Assembly: GCA_023369685.1 (NCBI GenBank)
Contig: SACZ01000002.1
Coordinates: 744,001 to 808,000, forward strand
Reading direction: 5' to 3'
Length of the DNA stretch: 64,000 nucleotides
Origin: Prolixibacteraceae bacterium JC049
GTDB lineage: Bacteria > Bacteroidota > Bacteroidia > Bacteroidales > Prolixibacteraceae
The notes under the pieces are model-generated. The model searched no databases. It had not been told where the DNA came from and saw only the letters and a program-made list of their open reading frames with translations. The translations under genes were made by a program, and so were the position numbers. Numbering within the stretch: position 1 is the stretch's first letter; every line of letters starts with the position of its first letter. Of the stretch, positions 51,345-61,127 are shown piece by piece.

Positions 51345-51480
51345 CTGTTTAAAATTTTTTGATCTCAGAATTTTCAAAAAATTTAAATCCATTCAGGAAC
51401 TCACATAAACTTTAATCATTCTCTTCTGTAAAATTTAGAATGCTGAAAATTCATGCTCGTTTCATCTGTTATTATTTAGC

Positions 51481-51514
51481 AAAAAAGCCCTTCCCCCCGG
51501 TTGGGAGAAAGGCT
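51481..51514 (-). terminator. Terminator between pflB and pflA
   Basis: A 12-bp stem whose two C-A mismatches on the plus strand become G-U pairs in minus-strand RNA, followed by six U. This asymmetry shows it acts on pflB transcription. It would reduce readthrough into pflA-focA. Confidence 0.8.
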
Positions 51515-51560
51515 CTTGCTATATGAATACGAATATTTTATGAACCTGGATTCAGGTTTC

Positions 51561-53780
51561 TTACATTTTTTCGAAGAAACTTCTGGAAATCACTTCCATT
51601 TGTTGTTCGCGAGTTAAACGAACAAAGTTCACAGCATATCCAGAAACACGAATAGTTAGCTGTGGGTATTCTTCTGGGCGCTCCATTGCATCTTCCAATA
51701 GGGCACGATTAAGAACGTTCACATTCAAGTGGTGTGCTCCTTTTGTAAAGTAAGCATCCATCATAGTGGTAAGGTTATCGATACGAATCACAGAAGTTGC
51801 TCCCAACGACTTAGGAACAATTGAGAAAGTATTCGAGATACCATCTTTTGATGCAGAATAGTCCAATTTTGCTACTGAGTTCAATGAAGCGATAGCTCCT
51901 TTTTGATCTCTACCGTGCATTGGGTTAGCACCTGGTGCAAATGGTACTCCTTTATCTCTACCATCAGGTGTAGCACCTGTTTTGTGACCATAAACAACGT
52001 TCGAAGTAATGGTTAGGATAGATAGAGTAGGCTCTGCCTCTTTGTAAACAGCATGTTTCTGAAGTTCTTCGTTGAAGTACTTAGGAACTTCTACTGCAAA
52101 GTAGTCAACGCGGTCGTCGTCGTTTCCATAGCAAGGGAATTCTCCTTCAATATCGAAACCAACAGTTAAACCTTCTTCATTACGCTTAGCAGTTACTTTA
52201 GCATGCTTAATTGCAGAAAGAGAATCGGCAACAATTGACAATCCTGCTACTCCGTAAGCCAAGTTGATTCTGTGGTGAGTATCAACAAAAGCCATCTGAG
52301 CTTTTTCGTAGTAGTATTTGTCGTGCATGTAGTGAATGATGTTCATCGATTCGGCATATACACGAGCCATCTCTTTCATTGTAAGCTTGTAGTTGGCAAT
52401 TACTTCATCGTATGTCAACTCATCGCTCTTAAGAGCAGGAATTCCTTCTACGATTTGTTTTCCAGTCATTTCGCAACGACCACCGTTCAAAGCCAAAAGC
52501 AATGTCTTAGCTAAGTTACAGCGAGCTCCGAAGAATTGAATTTGCTTTCCAATTTCCTGGAATGATACACAACATGCAATACCGTAATCATCCGATTGAC
52601 GAGTGTCACGCATCAATTCATCGTTTTCGTACTGAATTGAAGAAGTGTCGATAGAAACCTGAGAACAGAATTTTTTGAAGTTTTCAGGTAAACTTGACGA
52701 CCAAAGTACAGTCATGTTTGGCTCAGGTGAAGCACCTAAGTTGTATAGTGTTTGCAAGAAACGGAATGATGTTTTGGTTACTTTGTGGCGACCATCCATC
52801 AATTTACCACCGATTGACTCAGTTACCCAAGTTGGGTCTCCTGCAAAAATTTCGTCGTAAGCATTCATACGAAGGTGGCGAACTACACGAAGTTTCATAA
52901 CGAACTGGTCGATGAATTCCTGTGCCAACTCTTCAGTGATTAATCCTGCTTCAATGTCACGCTCAAGGTAGATATCAAGGAAAGATGATACGTTACCCAA
53001 TGACATTGCAGCTCCGTCTTGCTCTTTTACTGCAGCAAGGTAAGCCATGTAAACCCACTGAACTGCCTCTTGAGCTGTTTCTGCTGGGCGACCAAGCTCT
53101 AATCCGTAGATATCACCAAGTCCTTTGATTGCTTTAAGTGCTTTAATTTGCTCAGCAACCTCTTCGCGAAGACGAATACGTGCATCAGACATAGGTCCTG
53201 TTAATCCACGAAGGTCTTCCAGTTTTGCTTCCACCAAACGATCGATTCCATAAAGAGCCAAACGACGGTAGTCACCAATAATACGACCACGAGCGTAGTT
53301 GTCTGGTAAACCAGTCAAGAAACCTAATGAACGGAACTTGCGAATTTCGTCAGTGTAAGTATCAAAAACGCCATCGTTGTGGGTTTTTGCGTATTTATTG
53401 AATGCTTCTTTTACATTTTCTGCTACATCGTAGCCATGCTCGCTACATGCTTTTTCAACCACTTTAATTCCACCATAAGGCTTCATTGCGCGGCGTAGCA
53501 ATTCATCAGTCTGAAGACCAACAATCAATTCCGATTCTTTGTCGATGTAACCAGCTTGATGAGAGGTAATAGACGATACTGTTGTTGTATCGATAGAGCG
53601 AACACCGTTATTGGCACGCTCTTCTTTGATGGCGTTCATGCAGATTTCCCATAACTTTTTAGTGCGGTCAGTTGCCGGACATAAGAAGCTTGCGTCACCA
53701 TCGTAAGGAGTAATGTTGTGCTGAACAAAGTCACGCACGTTGATAGAAGTATTCCAGTTTCCTGGCTTAAATTCTTTCAT
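51561..53780 (-). CDS. pflB: Formate C-acetyltransferase (pyruvate formate-lyase)
   Basis: Glycyl-radical enzyme that splits pyruvate with CoA into acetyl-CoA and formate during fermentation. The catalytic cysteine pair is Cys403-Cys404 (IACCVSF). The radical glycine is Gly714 in RVSGYAVNF. The length of 739 residues fits true PFL better than glycerol dehydratase-like relatives. It leads the minus-strand pflB-pflA-focA locus, after a 399-base upstream gap. This is the strongest sign of an anaerobic lifestyle in the window. Confidence 0.97.
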   Translation of the reverse strand: MKEFKPGNWNTSINVRDFVQHNITPYDGDASFLCPATDRTKKLWEICMNAIKEERANNGVRSIDTTTVSSITSHQAGYIDKESELIVGLQTDELLRRAMKPYGGIKVVEKACSEHGYDVAENVKEAFNKYAKTHNDGVFDTYTDEIRKFRSLGFLTGLPDNYARGRIIGDYRRLALYGIDRLVEAKLEDLRGLTGPMSDARIRLREEVAEQIKALKAIKGLGDIYGLELGRPAETAQEAVQWVYMAYLAAVKEQDGAAMSLGNVSSFLDIYLERDIEAGLITEELAQEFIDQFVMKLRVVRHLRMNAYDEIFAGDPTWVTESIGGKLMDGRHKVTKTSFRFLQTLYNLGASPEPNMTVLWSSSLPENFKKFCSQVSIDTSSIQYENDELMRDTRQSDDYGIACCVSFQEIGKQIQFFGARCNLAKTLLLALNGGRCEMTGKQIVEGIPALKSDELTYDEVIANYKLTMKEMARVYAESMNIIHYMHDKYYYEKAQMAFVDTHHRINLAYGVAGLSIVADSLSAIKHAKVTAKRNEEGLTVGFDIEGEFPCYGNDDDRVDYFAVEVPKYFNEELQKHAVYKEAEPTLSILTITSNVVYGHKTGATPDGRDKGVPFAPGANPMHGRDQKGAIASLNSVAKLDYSASKDGISNTFSIVPKSLGATSVIRIDNLTTMMDAYFTKGAHHLNVNVLNRALLEDAMERPEEYPQLTIRVSGYAVNFVRLTREQQMEVISRSFFEKM

Positions 53781-54179
53781 TGGTTATAAATTTTTATAAT
53801 TCAGCAAATTGCATGAGTGAAATCTGTTTGCGCTAGTAAATAGAATTTCTCTGCAATGCTCGTTCTTTTGCTAGAAAATTTTGGATAAATGTGATTTGAG
53901 GCGCAAAGAAAAGCAATTTTCTATATTCGGACAATCACGTCTTTTAATGATTTATGCAATTCTTAACATGAAAGTTACATTGAGATTTTTGTGCTGAAAT
54001 GGTTGTTTTATTCGTTTTTTGTACCAGTTGCTAAGAAACAGTGGTTTGCAATGTAGTCCCTAAAAATGGGGATAGGTGAATGAGAAGAGGATGATGTGCT
54101 TTTGCAAGCAACGTGAAGTTAATGTAACGAGGAGGTGCTTCTATTGGGAAATATTAATGGGATGCCTACCTTTGAATAG
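53781..54179. other. Divergent intergenic region between pflB and the first glycosyltransferase gene
   Basis: No gene seen. It should hold the pflB promoter, but no clear minus-strand TAnnTTTG box was found. A weak Crp/Fnr-like half-site, TGTGA, lies at about 53891 without a good partner. GTTACATT (about 53974) and AATGTAAC (about 54121) are inverted copies roughly 150 bases apart. The right end carries the promoter 54143-54174. Confidence 0.45.
54143..54174 (+). promoter_or_regulatory. Promoter of the glycosyltransferase operon, -7 box five bases before ATG
   Basis: ATTG (54143-54146), then 20 bases, then TACCTTTG (54167-54174). The -7 box is perfect and the -33 box matches three of four. 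The ATG is at 54180, so the transcript would start on or beside the start codon: a probable leaderless mRNA. Confidence 0.55.
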
Positions 54180-55499
54180 ATGAAAAAAGTATTGATCATT
54201 ACATATTATTGGCCGCCATCAGGTGGTGCTGGGGTGCAGCGTTGGTTGAAGTTTGCCAAATATTTACCCGAGAATGGGTGGCAACCGATTATTTATACGC
54301 CATCGAATCCTGAAAACCCCATTGAAGACCACTCATTGGTGAAAGAAGTACCTGATGAAGCCATAATTCTGAAGCAACCAATTTGGGAGCCCTACGAATG
54401 GTACAAGCGTTTTGTTGGGAAGAAAGGGGAGAAGATCAATACTGGTTTCTTATCTGAGAAGAAAGAGCCGGGAATGATGGAAAAGCTTTCGGTTTGGGTG
54501 AGAGGTAACTTCTTCATCCCGGATGCGCGTAAGTTTTGGATTAAGCCGTCGGTAAAATATTTAGCTCAATACCTCAAGGAAAACCCGGTGGATGCAATCG
54601 TTTCGACCGGACCTCCGCACTCAATGCACATGATTGCGATGAAAGTGGGCAGAAAGGTGAATATTCCATGGTTAGCTGATTTTAGAGATCCCTGGACTAA
54701 CATTGACTATTATTCTGACTTGAAGCTGAGTCGTTGGGCGGATAATAAGCATCATGCTTTGGAAAAGGCTGTTGTGCAGAATTGCAACGAGCTGGTTGTG
54801 GTTGGAAAACAGATGAAAGAGGAGTTCGAAGAACTTCGAAATAGCTCAATTGAAGTAATTACAAATGGGTACGATGAAAGTGATTTCTCAGAAGACAATA
54901 TCGTTTTAGATGAGAAGTTTTCCATTGTTCATATCGGAACTATTGCTCCCAATAGAAACCCTAAAGTGCTATGGAGTGCTTTGGGAGAGTTGGTTAAGGA
55001 TAATGATGAGTTGAAGAATGATCTGGAGATTCGCTTAATTGGAAAGGTCGATCAATCGGTATTTAAATCGATAGATGAGGCTGGTTTAACTAATTGCTTA
55101 AATCGAGTGGGTTATGTATCACATTCAGAGGTTTTTGGGGAGTTGAGGAAGTCACAAATATTATTGTTGGCAATAAATGATACACCTAATGCCAAAGGAA
55201 TTTTAACGGGAAAGTTTTTTGAGTACTTGGCGGCTAAGCGACCTGTGTTGGCTGTGGGCCCTGAAGATGGTGAAGTAGCTCGGATATTGAAAGAGACGGG
55301 CGCAGGGGAGGTTGCTGGATTTTCTGATTTAAATCAGATGAAAAGTAGTGTGTTGAGTCTGTACGATAGATATAAAAAGCGTAATTTAGCGGTTACTTCA
55401 AAAGGAACAGAAAGTTATTCCAGAAGAATATTGACAAAAGATTTAGTGACTATTTTGAATAGAACAACTGTAACAAGAGAACATAAAACGAATGAGTAA
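54180..55499 (+). CDS. Glycosyltransferase, GT4-like
   Basis: A 439-residue GT-B fold enzyme. The N-terminal half begins KKVLIITYYWPPSGGAGVQR, with the glycine-rich loop common in this group. The C-terminal half has VHIGTIAPNRNPKVL and the sugar-nucleotide region ILTGKFFEYLAAKRPVLAV. It would transfer a sugar from a nucleotide donor in surface polysaccharide assembly. Donor and acceptor unknown. It overlaps wecB by eight bases, so the two are translationally coupled. Confidence 0.85.
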   Translation: MKKVLIITYYWPPSGGAGVQRWLKFAKYLPENGWQPIIYTPSNPENPIEDHSLVKEVPDEAIILKQPIWEPYEWYKRFVGKKGEKINTGFLSEKKEPGMMEKLSVWVRGNFFIPDARKFWIKPSVKYLAQYLKENPVDAIVSTGPPHSMHMIAMKVGRKVNIPWLADFRDPWTNIDYYSDLKLSRWADNKHHALEKAVVQNCNELVVVGKQMKEEFEELRNSSIEVITNGYDESDFSEDNIVLDEKFSIVHIGTIAPNRNPKVLWSALGELVKDNDELKNDLEIRLIGKVDQSVFKSIDEAGLTNCLNRVGYVSHSEVFGELRKSQILLLAINDTPNAKGILTGKFFEYLAAKRPVLAVGPEDGEVARILKETGAGEVAGFSDLNQMKSSVLSLYDRYKKRNLAVTSKGTESYSRRILTKDLVTILNRTTVTREHKTNE

Positions 55500-56574
55500 A
55501 AAGATAGTAACAATAGTTGGTGCTCGCCCTCAGTTTGTGAAGGCTGCTGCTGTTAGCCGTGAATTGCGCAAAGAGTTTGTCGAGATATTGGTGCATACTG
55601 GCCAACATTTTGATCAGAATATGTCTGAAGTATTTTTTCAGGAGATGGAGATTCCTACACCAGATTATAATTTAGAGATAAATGGAGTTGGGCATGGAGC
55701 AATGACAGGCAGAATGTTGGAGAAAATTGAGGAGGTGTTGCTGAAAGAGAAACCTGATATGGTTTTAGTGTATGGTGATACTAATTCGACTATTGCCGGA
55801 GCTTTAGCTGCTTCTAAAATACACATTCCAGTAGCTCACGTGGAGGCAGGATTGCGTTCGTTCAATATGGAAATGCCGGAGGAGATAAACCGAATTTTGA
55901 CAGATCGAATCTCGAATATCTTGTTTTGCCCTACAACGGTGGCTGTGGATAATCTAAAGCAGGAAGGATTCGATAATTTCAATAATAAGATTGTTTGTAA
56001 CGGCGATGTAATGCAGGACGCAGCAATTTATTACTCTCAGTTTTCAGATGAGAAGTCGACTGTAATTGCAAAGAACGAATTAGACAAAAAATCGTTTGTA
56101 TTAGCTACTATTCATCGTCAGGAAAACACCGATGACTTGGACAATCTACAGCAGATTGTTGCTGCTTTTAATGAGATCAATAAAACGCACAGGGTGGTAT
56201 TTCCTATGCACCCAAGAACACGAAATATTATTGCTAAACACGAAATAAAAATGGAGTTCGAACCAATCGATCCTGTTGGGTATTTCGATATGATTGAACT
56301 GCTGAAGAAATGTGAAGTGGTAATAACCGATAGTGGAGGCTTACAAAAAGAGGCATTCTTTTTCGGGAAACATTGCGTAACTGCACGTGAACAAACCGAA
56401 TGGGTGGAGTTAATCAATAATGGATTCAATATTGTTACAGGAGCCGATAAACAAAAAATTATCGATACTGTTGCGTTGATGGCTCAAAAGGAATCGAATT
56501 TCGATATTGATTTATATGGAAAAGGAGAAGCATCCAGCAGAATTGTTAAAACATTGAAAGAATACTTGAATTAA
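55492..56574 (+). CDS. wecB: UDP-N-acetylglucosamine 2-epimerase, non-hydrolysing
   Basis: Interconverts UDP-GlcNAc and UDP-ManNAc, a precursor of surface polysaccharides. VGARPQFVKAAAVSREL at the N-terminus, HTGQHFDQNMS, HVEAGLRSFNMEMPEEINR and DSGGLQKEAFFFGK are the family signatures. 360 residues is normal. Coupling to a GT4 gene suggests ManNAc or a derivative is part of the glycan made here (inference). wecC is not in the window. Confidence 0.94.
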   Translation: MSKKIVTIVGARPQFVKAAAVSRELRKEFVEILVHTGQHFDQNMSEVFFQEMEIPTPDYNLEINGVGHGAMTGRMLEKIEEVLLKEKPDMVLVYGDTNSTIAGALAASKIHIPVAHVEAGLRSFNMEMPEEINRILTDRISNILFCPTTVAVDNLKQEGFDNFNNKIVCNGDVMQDAAIYYSQFSDEKSTVIAKNELDKKSFVLATIHRQENTDDLDNLQQIVAAFNEINKTHRVVFPMHPRTRNIIAKHEIKMEFEPIDPVGYFDMIELLKKCEVVITDSGGLQKEAFFFGKHCVTAREQTEWVELINNGFNIVTGADKQKIIDTVALMAQKESNFDIDLYGKGEASSRIVKTLKEYLN

Positions 56575-56753
56575 TTGTACCTAAATTGTCCTCGATAATA
56601 GAATTGTTATACACTGAATCGATATAAATAGATTGGAATTTTTGTTATCCGAAATTCACACCATAAGGATAATTGAGATTCATATATAGCTCATAGTTGG
56701 TTAGTTCTGTTTTAAAGCAGAACATATCCTCAAGAGCCAAAAAATTTAAACAG

Positions 56754-57923
56754 ATGAAAATATTAATGCTTCTGGAATCGGATTTTCCCCCCGATATCCG
56801 GGTTGAGAACGAGGTGGAGCAGCTTAAGGCTTTGGGACACGAAGTAACTGTAGCTTGTTACACATTTGGTAATCGACCTGAATTCGAGGAGCTTCCATTT
56901 TGTAATGTAATTCGGAAAACTGTTTCGAAATTTATACATAAAACCAGTGTCGGGTGTCTGAAGTTTCCCTTCTACTTCAATTTCTGGAGACGATTTGCAC
57001 GATCGATTCTTAAAAAAGAACATTTCGATGCATTGCATGTGCACGATTTGCCATTGGCCAGCGTAGGTGTCGACTTGAAAGAGGAGTTTGGTATCCCATT
57101 AATTGTAGACTTGCATGAAAATTGGCCTGCATTGATAAAAGATGCTAAGCATACCAATACCTTTCTGGGAAAATTGCTTTCATCGAATCGACAGTGGGAG
57201 GAGTACGAGGCTACTGTTTTAAAAGAAGCCGACCGACTGATAACCGTTGTGGAGGAGATGAAAATGCGAATTGCTGCACATGGTGTTTTGGAAGACCGAA
57301 TTTTTGTGCTGTCAAACGTAATGAATCTTCGTACATTTCCGGAATTGGAAACTACAGCAGTGAAGAATAAAATGCTATTCTATGCAGGAGGACTGAATAA
57401 GCACAGAGGATTGCAAATAGCTATTCGAGGTTTACAAATTGCCTTGAAAGACAGGCCCGAATTGGAACTAAACATAGTTGGATTTGGTAGTTATGAAGAG
57501 GAGTTGAAGGAGTTGACCAGATCTTTGAAGTTAGAAGATAAGGTTCATTTTCTAGGTCGAAAAACACAGAGTGAGACTTACGATGAAATGTTGAAAGCCG
57601 ATATCATGCTTATTCCTCATTTGAGATCGGTTCAAACAGATAACTCTTCTCCCAACAAGTTATATCAGTACATGTATGCTGCTAAGCCAATTCTAACCAG
57701 CGATTGCCAATCGTTAAAACGAATTGTACTAACTGAAAAGGTTGGTTTCTGCTACGTGGCAGAAGAGGCAGAAGATTTTGCTCGTCAATTAAAGTTATTG
57801 ATTACGGCCAATTCTGAAAATGAATTGGGTCTAAATGGACGCGAGGCAGTGGTTCATCAATATAATTGGGAACGCCAGCGCAGAGAATTGAACGAACTAT
57901 ATGAGAGCCTGGAGTTGTCTTAG
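56754..57923 (+). CDS. Glycosyltransferase, GT4-like
   Basis: A GT-B glycosyltransferase of about 389 residues. MKILMLLESDFPPDIRVENEV is the usual start of one GT4 group, and LYQYMYAAKPILTSD is the donor-site region. The frame can open at TTG 56697, but ATG 56754 is preferred and is preceded by the A-rich TTTAAACAG context also seen at pflA and tyrA. A 179-base gap after wecB holds an imperfect palindrome (56704-56723). Its stop codon overlaps that of the convergent flippase gene by four bases. Confidence 0.85.
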   Translation: MKILMLLESDFPPDIRVENEVEQLKALGHEVTVACYTFGNRPEFEELPFCNVIRKTVSKFIHKTSVGCLKFPFYFNFWRRFARSILKKEHFDALHVHDLPLASVGVDLKEEFGIPLIVDLHENWPALIKDAKHTNTFLGKLLSSNRQWEEYEATVLKEADRLITVVEEMKMRIAAHGVLEDRIFVLSNVMNLRTFPELETTAVKNKMLFYAGGLNKHRGLQIAIRGLQIALKDRPELELNIVGFGSYEEELKELTRSLKLEDKVHFLGRKTQSETYDEMLKADIMLIPHLRSVQTDNSSPNKLYQYMYAAKPILTSDCQSLKRIVLTEKVGFCYVAEEAEDFARQLKLLITANSENELGLNGREAVVHQYNWERQRRELNELYESLELS

Positions 57924-59407
57924 CAGATCAACTTCAGCTTGGTTAATGTTTGTTTAAATACTCTGGAGATATCTTCTGATAGGTTTAATGATATTACTCC
58001 CGTTGTGAAAATGAGTGTTATTATGGCACTTCTAATAGGAATGTCGATAAAGATATTATTCATAAATGGGATGAAGAAAGTAGGCACAACGGCTATTGCT
58101 GCAATAAGTAGCGTAGCCAAATGTTGCCAACGATAAGGCGATAAGCCCATTCTTACCCGGATGTAAATTACCCGTATCGATGCGTTAATAATGTATGTGG
58201 CCATGGTGGCAATTGCGGCACCATTAATTCCCCAGATTGGAATAAATATCAAGTTGGTAATTACTGTCAATAGCAACAGTCCAACTGTTAGGTAGGTAAG
58301 TACTTTGTATTTTTTCGAGGTGGAAATTACCTGAATGCTTGCTCCTGTTGAGGTGGTGAAAAGCATTCCAACTGACACTAAAATCACAACCCATTTCCCT
58401 TCGATATAACTCTCAGGAAGTATTCTGAAAATATTGTCAATGTTTCCCCAGATACCTATCAGTAAAAGGATTCCCAATATCAATTGGTTGATGCTGGTTT
58501 TGTAATAAAGTTGCTGGATTTTATTTGTGTCTTCCTCTTTCCAGGCTTCTGCCAGAACGGGTGATGTTGCTTTCACTAATGAGTTGAATGGGATTTTTAT
58601 AATGGTGGCAAAAATGGCACAGACACCATAAATACCAGTTGCTTTCAAGCCAAGAATACTATTCAACATCAGAATATCCAGGTTGGTAACAAGTACTGCT
58701 CCCTGCCCAGCCAAGATCCCATAGAATGAAATGGTTATAATCTCTTTCCGTAGCTTTGGTGTAAGGTGTTTAAAGTCGAACCGAAGCGGAAACTGGTTTT
58801 TTCTGATGATTTTTATAAACACAGGTATGGCAGGAAAAGATAAAGCCAATGCGTAAGCGTGAATGTATGCATGAAAGTCGAAAATGCCTGTCCAAAGTAA
58901 AATGATGAATGCAAAGTTGATGGTTTTAAAGCCGAAATCGACCCAAACAGTTCCAGTGACACTGTCGTAACAACCTCTGCTCAGGTAAACATCCATCAAC
59001 GAGAATAGCATTCTAAAGCAGATGAGAGGAAGCAACAAATAGATATAATCTGCAAACAGAGCCGACTTTTCACTGTAAAAATCGATGATGAATGGTTTAA
59101 ACACACCGTACCCTAAGATGAATAAACCAAATCCAATGGCTCCAAACAATAGTGCCATTAGTAGAAAACCATGGTGTTTCGTTTTCTCATCGCGGAAATA
59201 GGGGAAAAGGCGAGTTGTAACACTGTTAAATCCCATGGTGGCAAACTCGCTGAATACAGCACTACTGGCTGCTAGAACACGAATAAGTCCGATTTTGTCT
59301 TCCGAAACAATATCAGGAAGAATTTTCACCATATAAACATAAGCAATAACCAGTCCAATGTAGGATGTGATTGATCCTTTGAATGTTTGTTGTTGGATAT
59401 TACTCAT
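57920..59407 (-). CDS. Polysaccharide flippase, Wzx-like
   Basis: A 495-residue membrane protein with about 14 predicted helices, of the same superfamily as the protein at 10112-11581 but clearly different in sequence. It begins SNIQQQTFKGSITSYIGLVI, a start I associate with Bacteroidetes polysaccharide export proteins. Its place among glycosyltransferases, wecB and an asparagine-synthase-like gene supports a role in flipping a lipid-linked repeat unit. It is transcribed against its neighbours and starts 79 bases from the divergent asparagine-synthase-like gene. Confidence 0.82.
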   Translation of the reverse strand: MSNIQQQTFKGSITSYIGLVIAYVYMVKILPDIVSEDKIGLIRVLAASSAVFSEFATMGFNSVTTRLFPYFRDEKTKHHGFLLMALLFGAIGFGLFILGYGVFKPFIIDFYSEKSALFADYIYLLLPLICFRMLFSLMDVYLSRGCYDSVTGTVWVDFGFKTINFAFIILLWTGIFDFHAYIHAYALALSFPAIPVFIKIIRKNQFPLRFDFKHLTPKLRKEIITISFYGILAGQGAVLVTNLDILMLNSILGLKATGIYGVCAIFATIIKIPFNSLVKATSPVLAEAWKEEDTNKIQQLYYKTSINQLILGILLLIGIWGNIDNIFRILPESYIEGKWVVILVSVGMLFTTSTGASIQVISTSKKYKVLTYLTVGLLLLTVITNLIFIPIWGINGAAIATMATYIINASIRVIYIRVRMGLSPYRWQHLATLLIAAIAVVPTFFIPFMNNIFIDIPIRSAIITLIFTTGVISLNLSEDISRVFKQTLTKLKLIC

Positions 59408-59486
59408 AATTATTTTGTAGATTTATAGCTGTGTTTCCCAAATACAAATAAACGACTATTTCCAAAAACTAAAGAAGATTTATTAA

Positions 59487-61097
59487 ATGACACCTCAAAA
59501 TCCTTTCCCGGAAAGTATTGAAATTACATTCTCTTCCGTTTCGGTCAATGAAAATATAATGGCCGACGAAATAACCATCATTTGCAGAGGTTATATTATT
59601 AACGAAGGCAACATTTTAGTTGAACAGGAATTGCATCAGTTTATTACTCAAAAGTATAAAGAAAATTGGCTTTTAGGTAATGTAAAAGAGCTGAATGGTA
59701 TTTTCCAGATTGTTGTAATAACTCCGAATGAGGTAGTAGTGATTAATGATCGGTATGGCTTTTATCCACTTTTCTATACCGAGAAATCGAATCGGGTAAT
59801 AATAAGTCAAAATTTCAGAAAACTATGCAATGGCATTCATTATAATTCAGATGCACTAACTGATATGTGCGATTTGGGTTATGTGATGGGAAAAGAGACG
59901 CTGCTGGAGGGCGTCAATGAGTTTTCACCACATGCTATCAGTCGTATAACTCGAAAGAAAGAAAAAATTACAGTCGATGAAAGTTCTTATTGGCAGATGC
60001 AACACTTGTTCGGAAGTGGAAAAATCAGAACTTATGAAGAGCAGTTCGTTGAGTTGTGGAATACTGTAATTGGAAACTATACTCGATTTTTAAAGAAGAA
60101 TGAAGGGATTTGCTATTTGCCTCTTTCAGGTGGGCTAGATAGTAGGTTGTTGGCTTATGAATTGGATAAAAAAGCAATTCCCATGCATTTGATGAGCCTT
60201 GGGCACTCAGAGGAAAATTACGACATAAAGGCTGCTTTAAAGGTGGCTTCTTTGCTAAAGAACAAACAAGGGCATTTTTTACAGTATAATGCATCGCAGA
60301 TGTTTGCACGCGTATTATCTACCCCTGAGCATGCCAACAGAATTACGTGTGGATATTTAAGCGAGCTGTTTTTTTACTATTTCGAAAACATTATCGATCA
60401 TACCCACTTCTTTATGCCTGGTCATTCTGGCGATTTTTTAACAGGAAGTCATTTGAGAAATCGAATGCGAAAATGGAAGAGTGTAGATGAAGTTATTGAT
60501 TACATTCTTCGATTTAAAAGTACTCGATTGGCCAAACAACTAAACACCGAGAAGCTGAAAGAGCGGTTGACTGAAAATATATCGATGGATGAAGGGGCAA
60601 TAAATGGCTTCATCAGGTGGGATATGGAAAACAGGCAACGACGATATATTGTACGATCGTGCATTACTGAAGATAGAAGTGACTACCTATTGTTATTGCC
60701 TTATTTCGATAATCGATTGATGGATTTCTTTTTGTCGTTACCATTCGAATTATTGCTGAATCAACGGTTGTTTGTCAATTGCAATTTAAAATATCTGTAC
60801 AAAGACAATCCGGCAATGATTCAGATTGAGCGGGACAGGCGAAAACTTCGAAAGATTAGAAATGGTTATTGGGCCGAATATTATCCAAAAGCAAAGGGAA
60901 TAATTCGGGATAAAATGGGACTAAAGCAAAAAAGACTTGATTTTTGGAGCACAGAAGTGGAATGGCAGAAATACATCGATTTTTCACAATTAAGTTCAGT
61001 TTCAGGAATCGATTTTGATAAATTTCAACTCGATCAACTTAATTTTTCGTTTCTTTACAATATCAATCAATTAAATGCCGAAATAGAAACGTTATAG
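59487..61097 (+). CDS. Asparagine synthase-like protein lacking the glutaminase cysteine
   Basis: A 536-residue protein with two domains. The N-terminal one (about 1-165) has the fold pattern of class II glutamine amidotransferases (ELNGIFQIVVI, INDRYGFYPLFY) but begins MTPQ, so the catalytic Cys2 is missing. The C-terminal one has the ATP-PPi loop SGGLDSR (214-220), so it can probably adenylate a carboxylate. It may use free ammonia or another amine. Such proteins occur in polysaccharide clusters, where amidation of sugar acids is one possibility (inference). Confidence 0.8.
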   Translation: MTPQNPFPESIEITFSSVSVNENIMADEITIICRGYIINEGNILVEQELHQFITQKYKENWLLGNVKELNGIFQIVVITPNEVVVINDRYGFYPLFYTEKSNRVIISQNFRKLCNGIHYNSDALTDMCDLGYVMGKETLLEGVNEFSPHAISRITRKKEKITVDESSYWQMQHLFGSGKIRTYEEQFVELWNTVIGNYTRFLKKNEGICYLPLSGGLDSRLLAYELDKKAIPMHLMSLGHSEENYDIKAALKVASLLKNKQGHFLQYNASQMFARVLSTPEHANRITCGYLSELFFYYFENIIDHTHFFMPGHSGDFLTGSHLRNRMRKWKSVDEVIDYILRFKSTRLAKQLNTEKLKERLTENISMDEGAINGFIRWDMENRQRRYIVRSCITEDRSDYLLLLPYFDNRLMDFFLSLPFELLLNQRLFVNCNLKYLYKDNPAMIQIERDRRKLRKIRNGYWAEYYPKAKGIIRDKMGLKQKRLDFWSTEVEWQKYIDFSQLSSVSGIDFDKFQLDQLNFSFLYNINQLNAEIETL

Positions 61098-61127
61098 TTG
61101 GGCAAAGAATATTGAAAAATAGCAGAA

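Noticed and set aside
53886-53910. Crp/Fnr-like half-site upstream of pflB
   Set aside because: TGTGA is followed by a poor second half (GCGCA). Without a symmetric partner it cannot be called an Fnr or Crp site, tempting though the context is.
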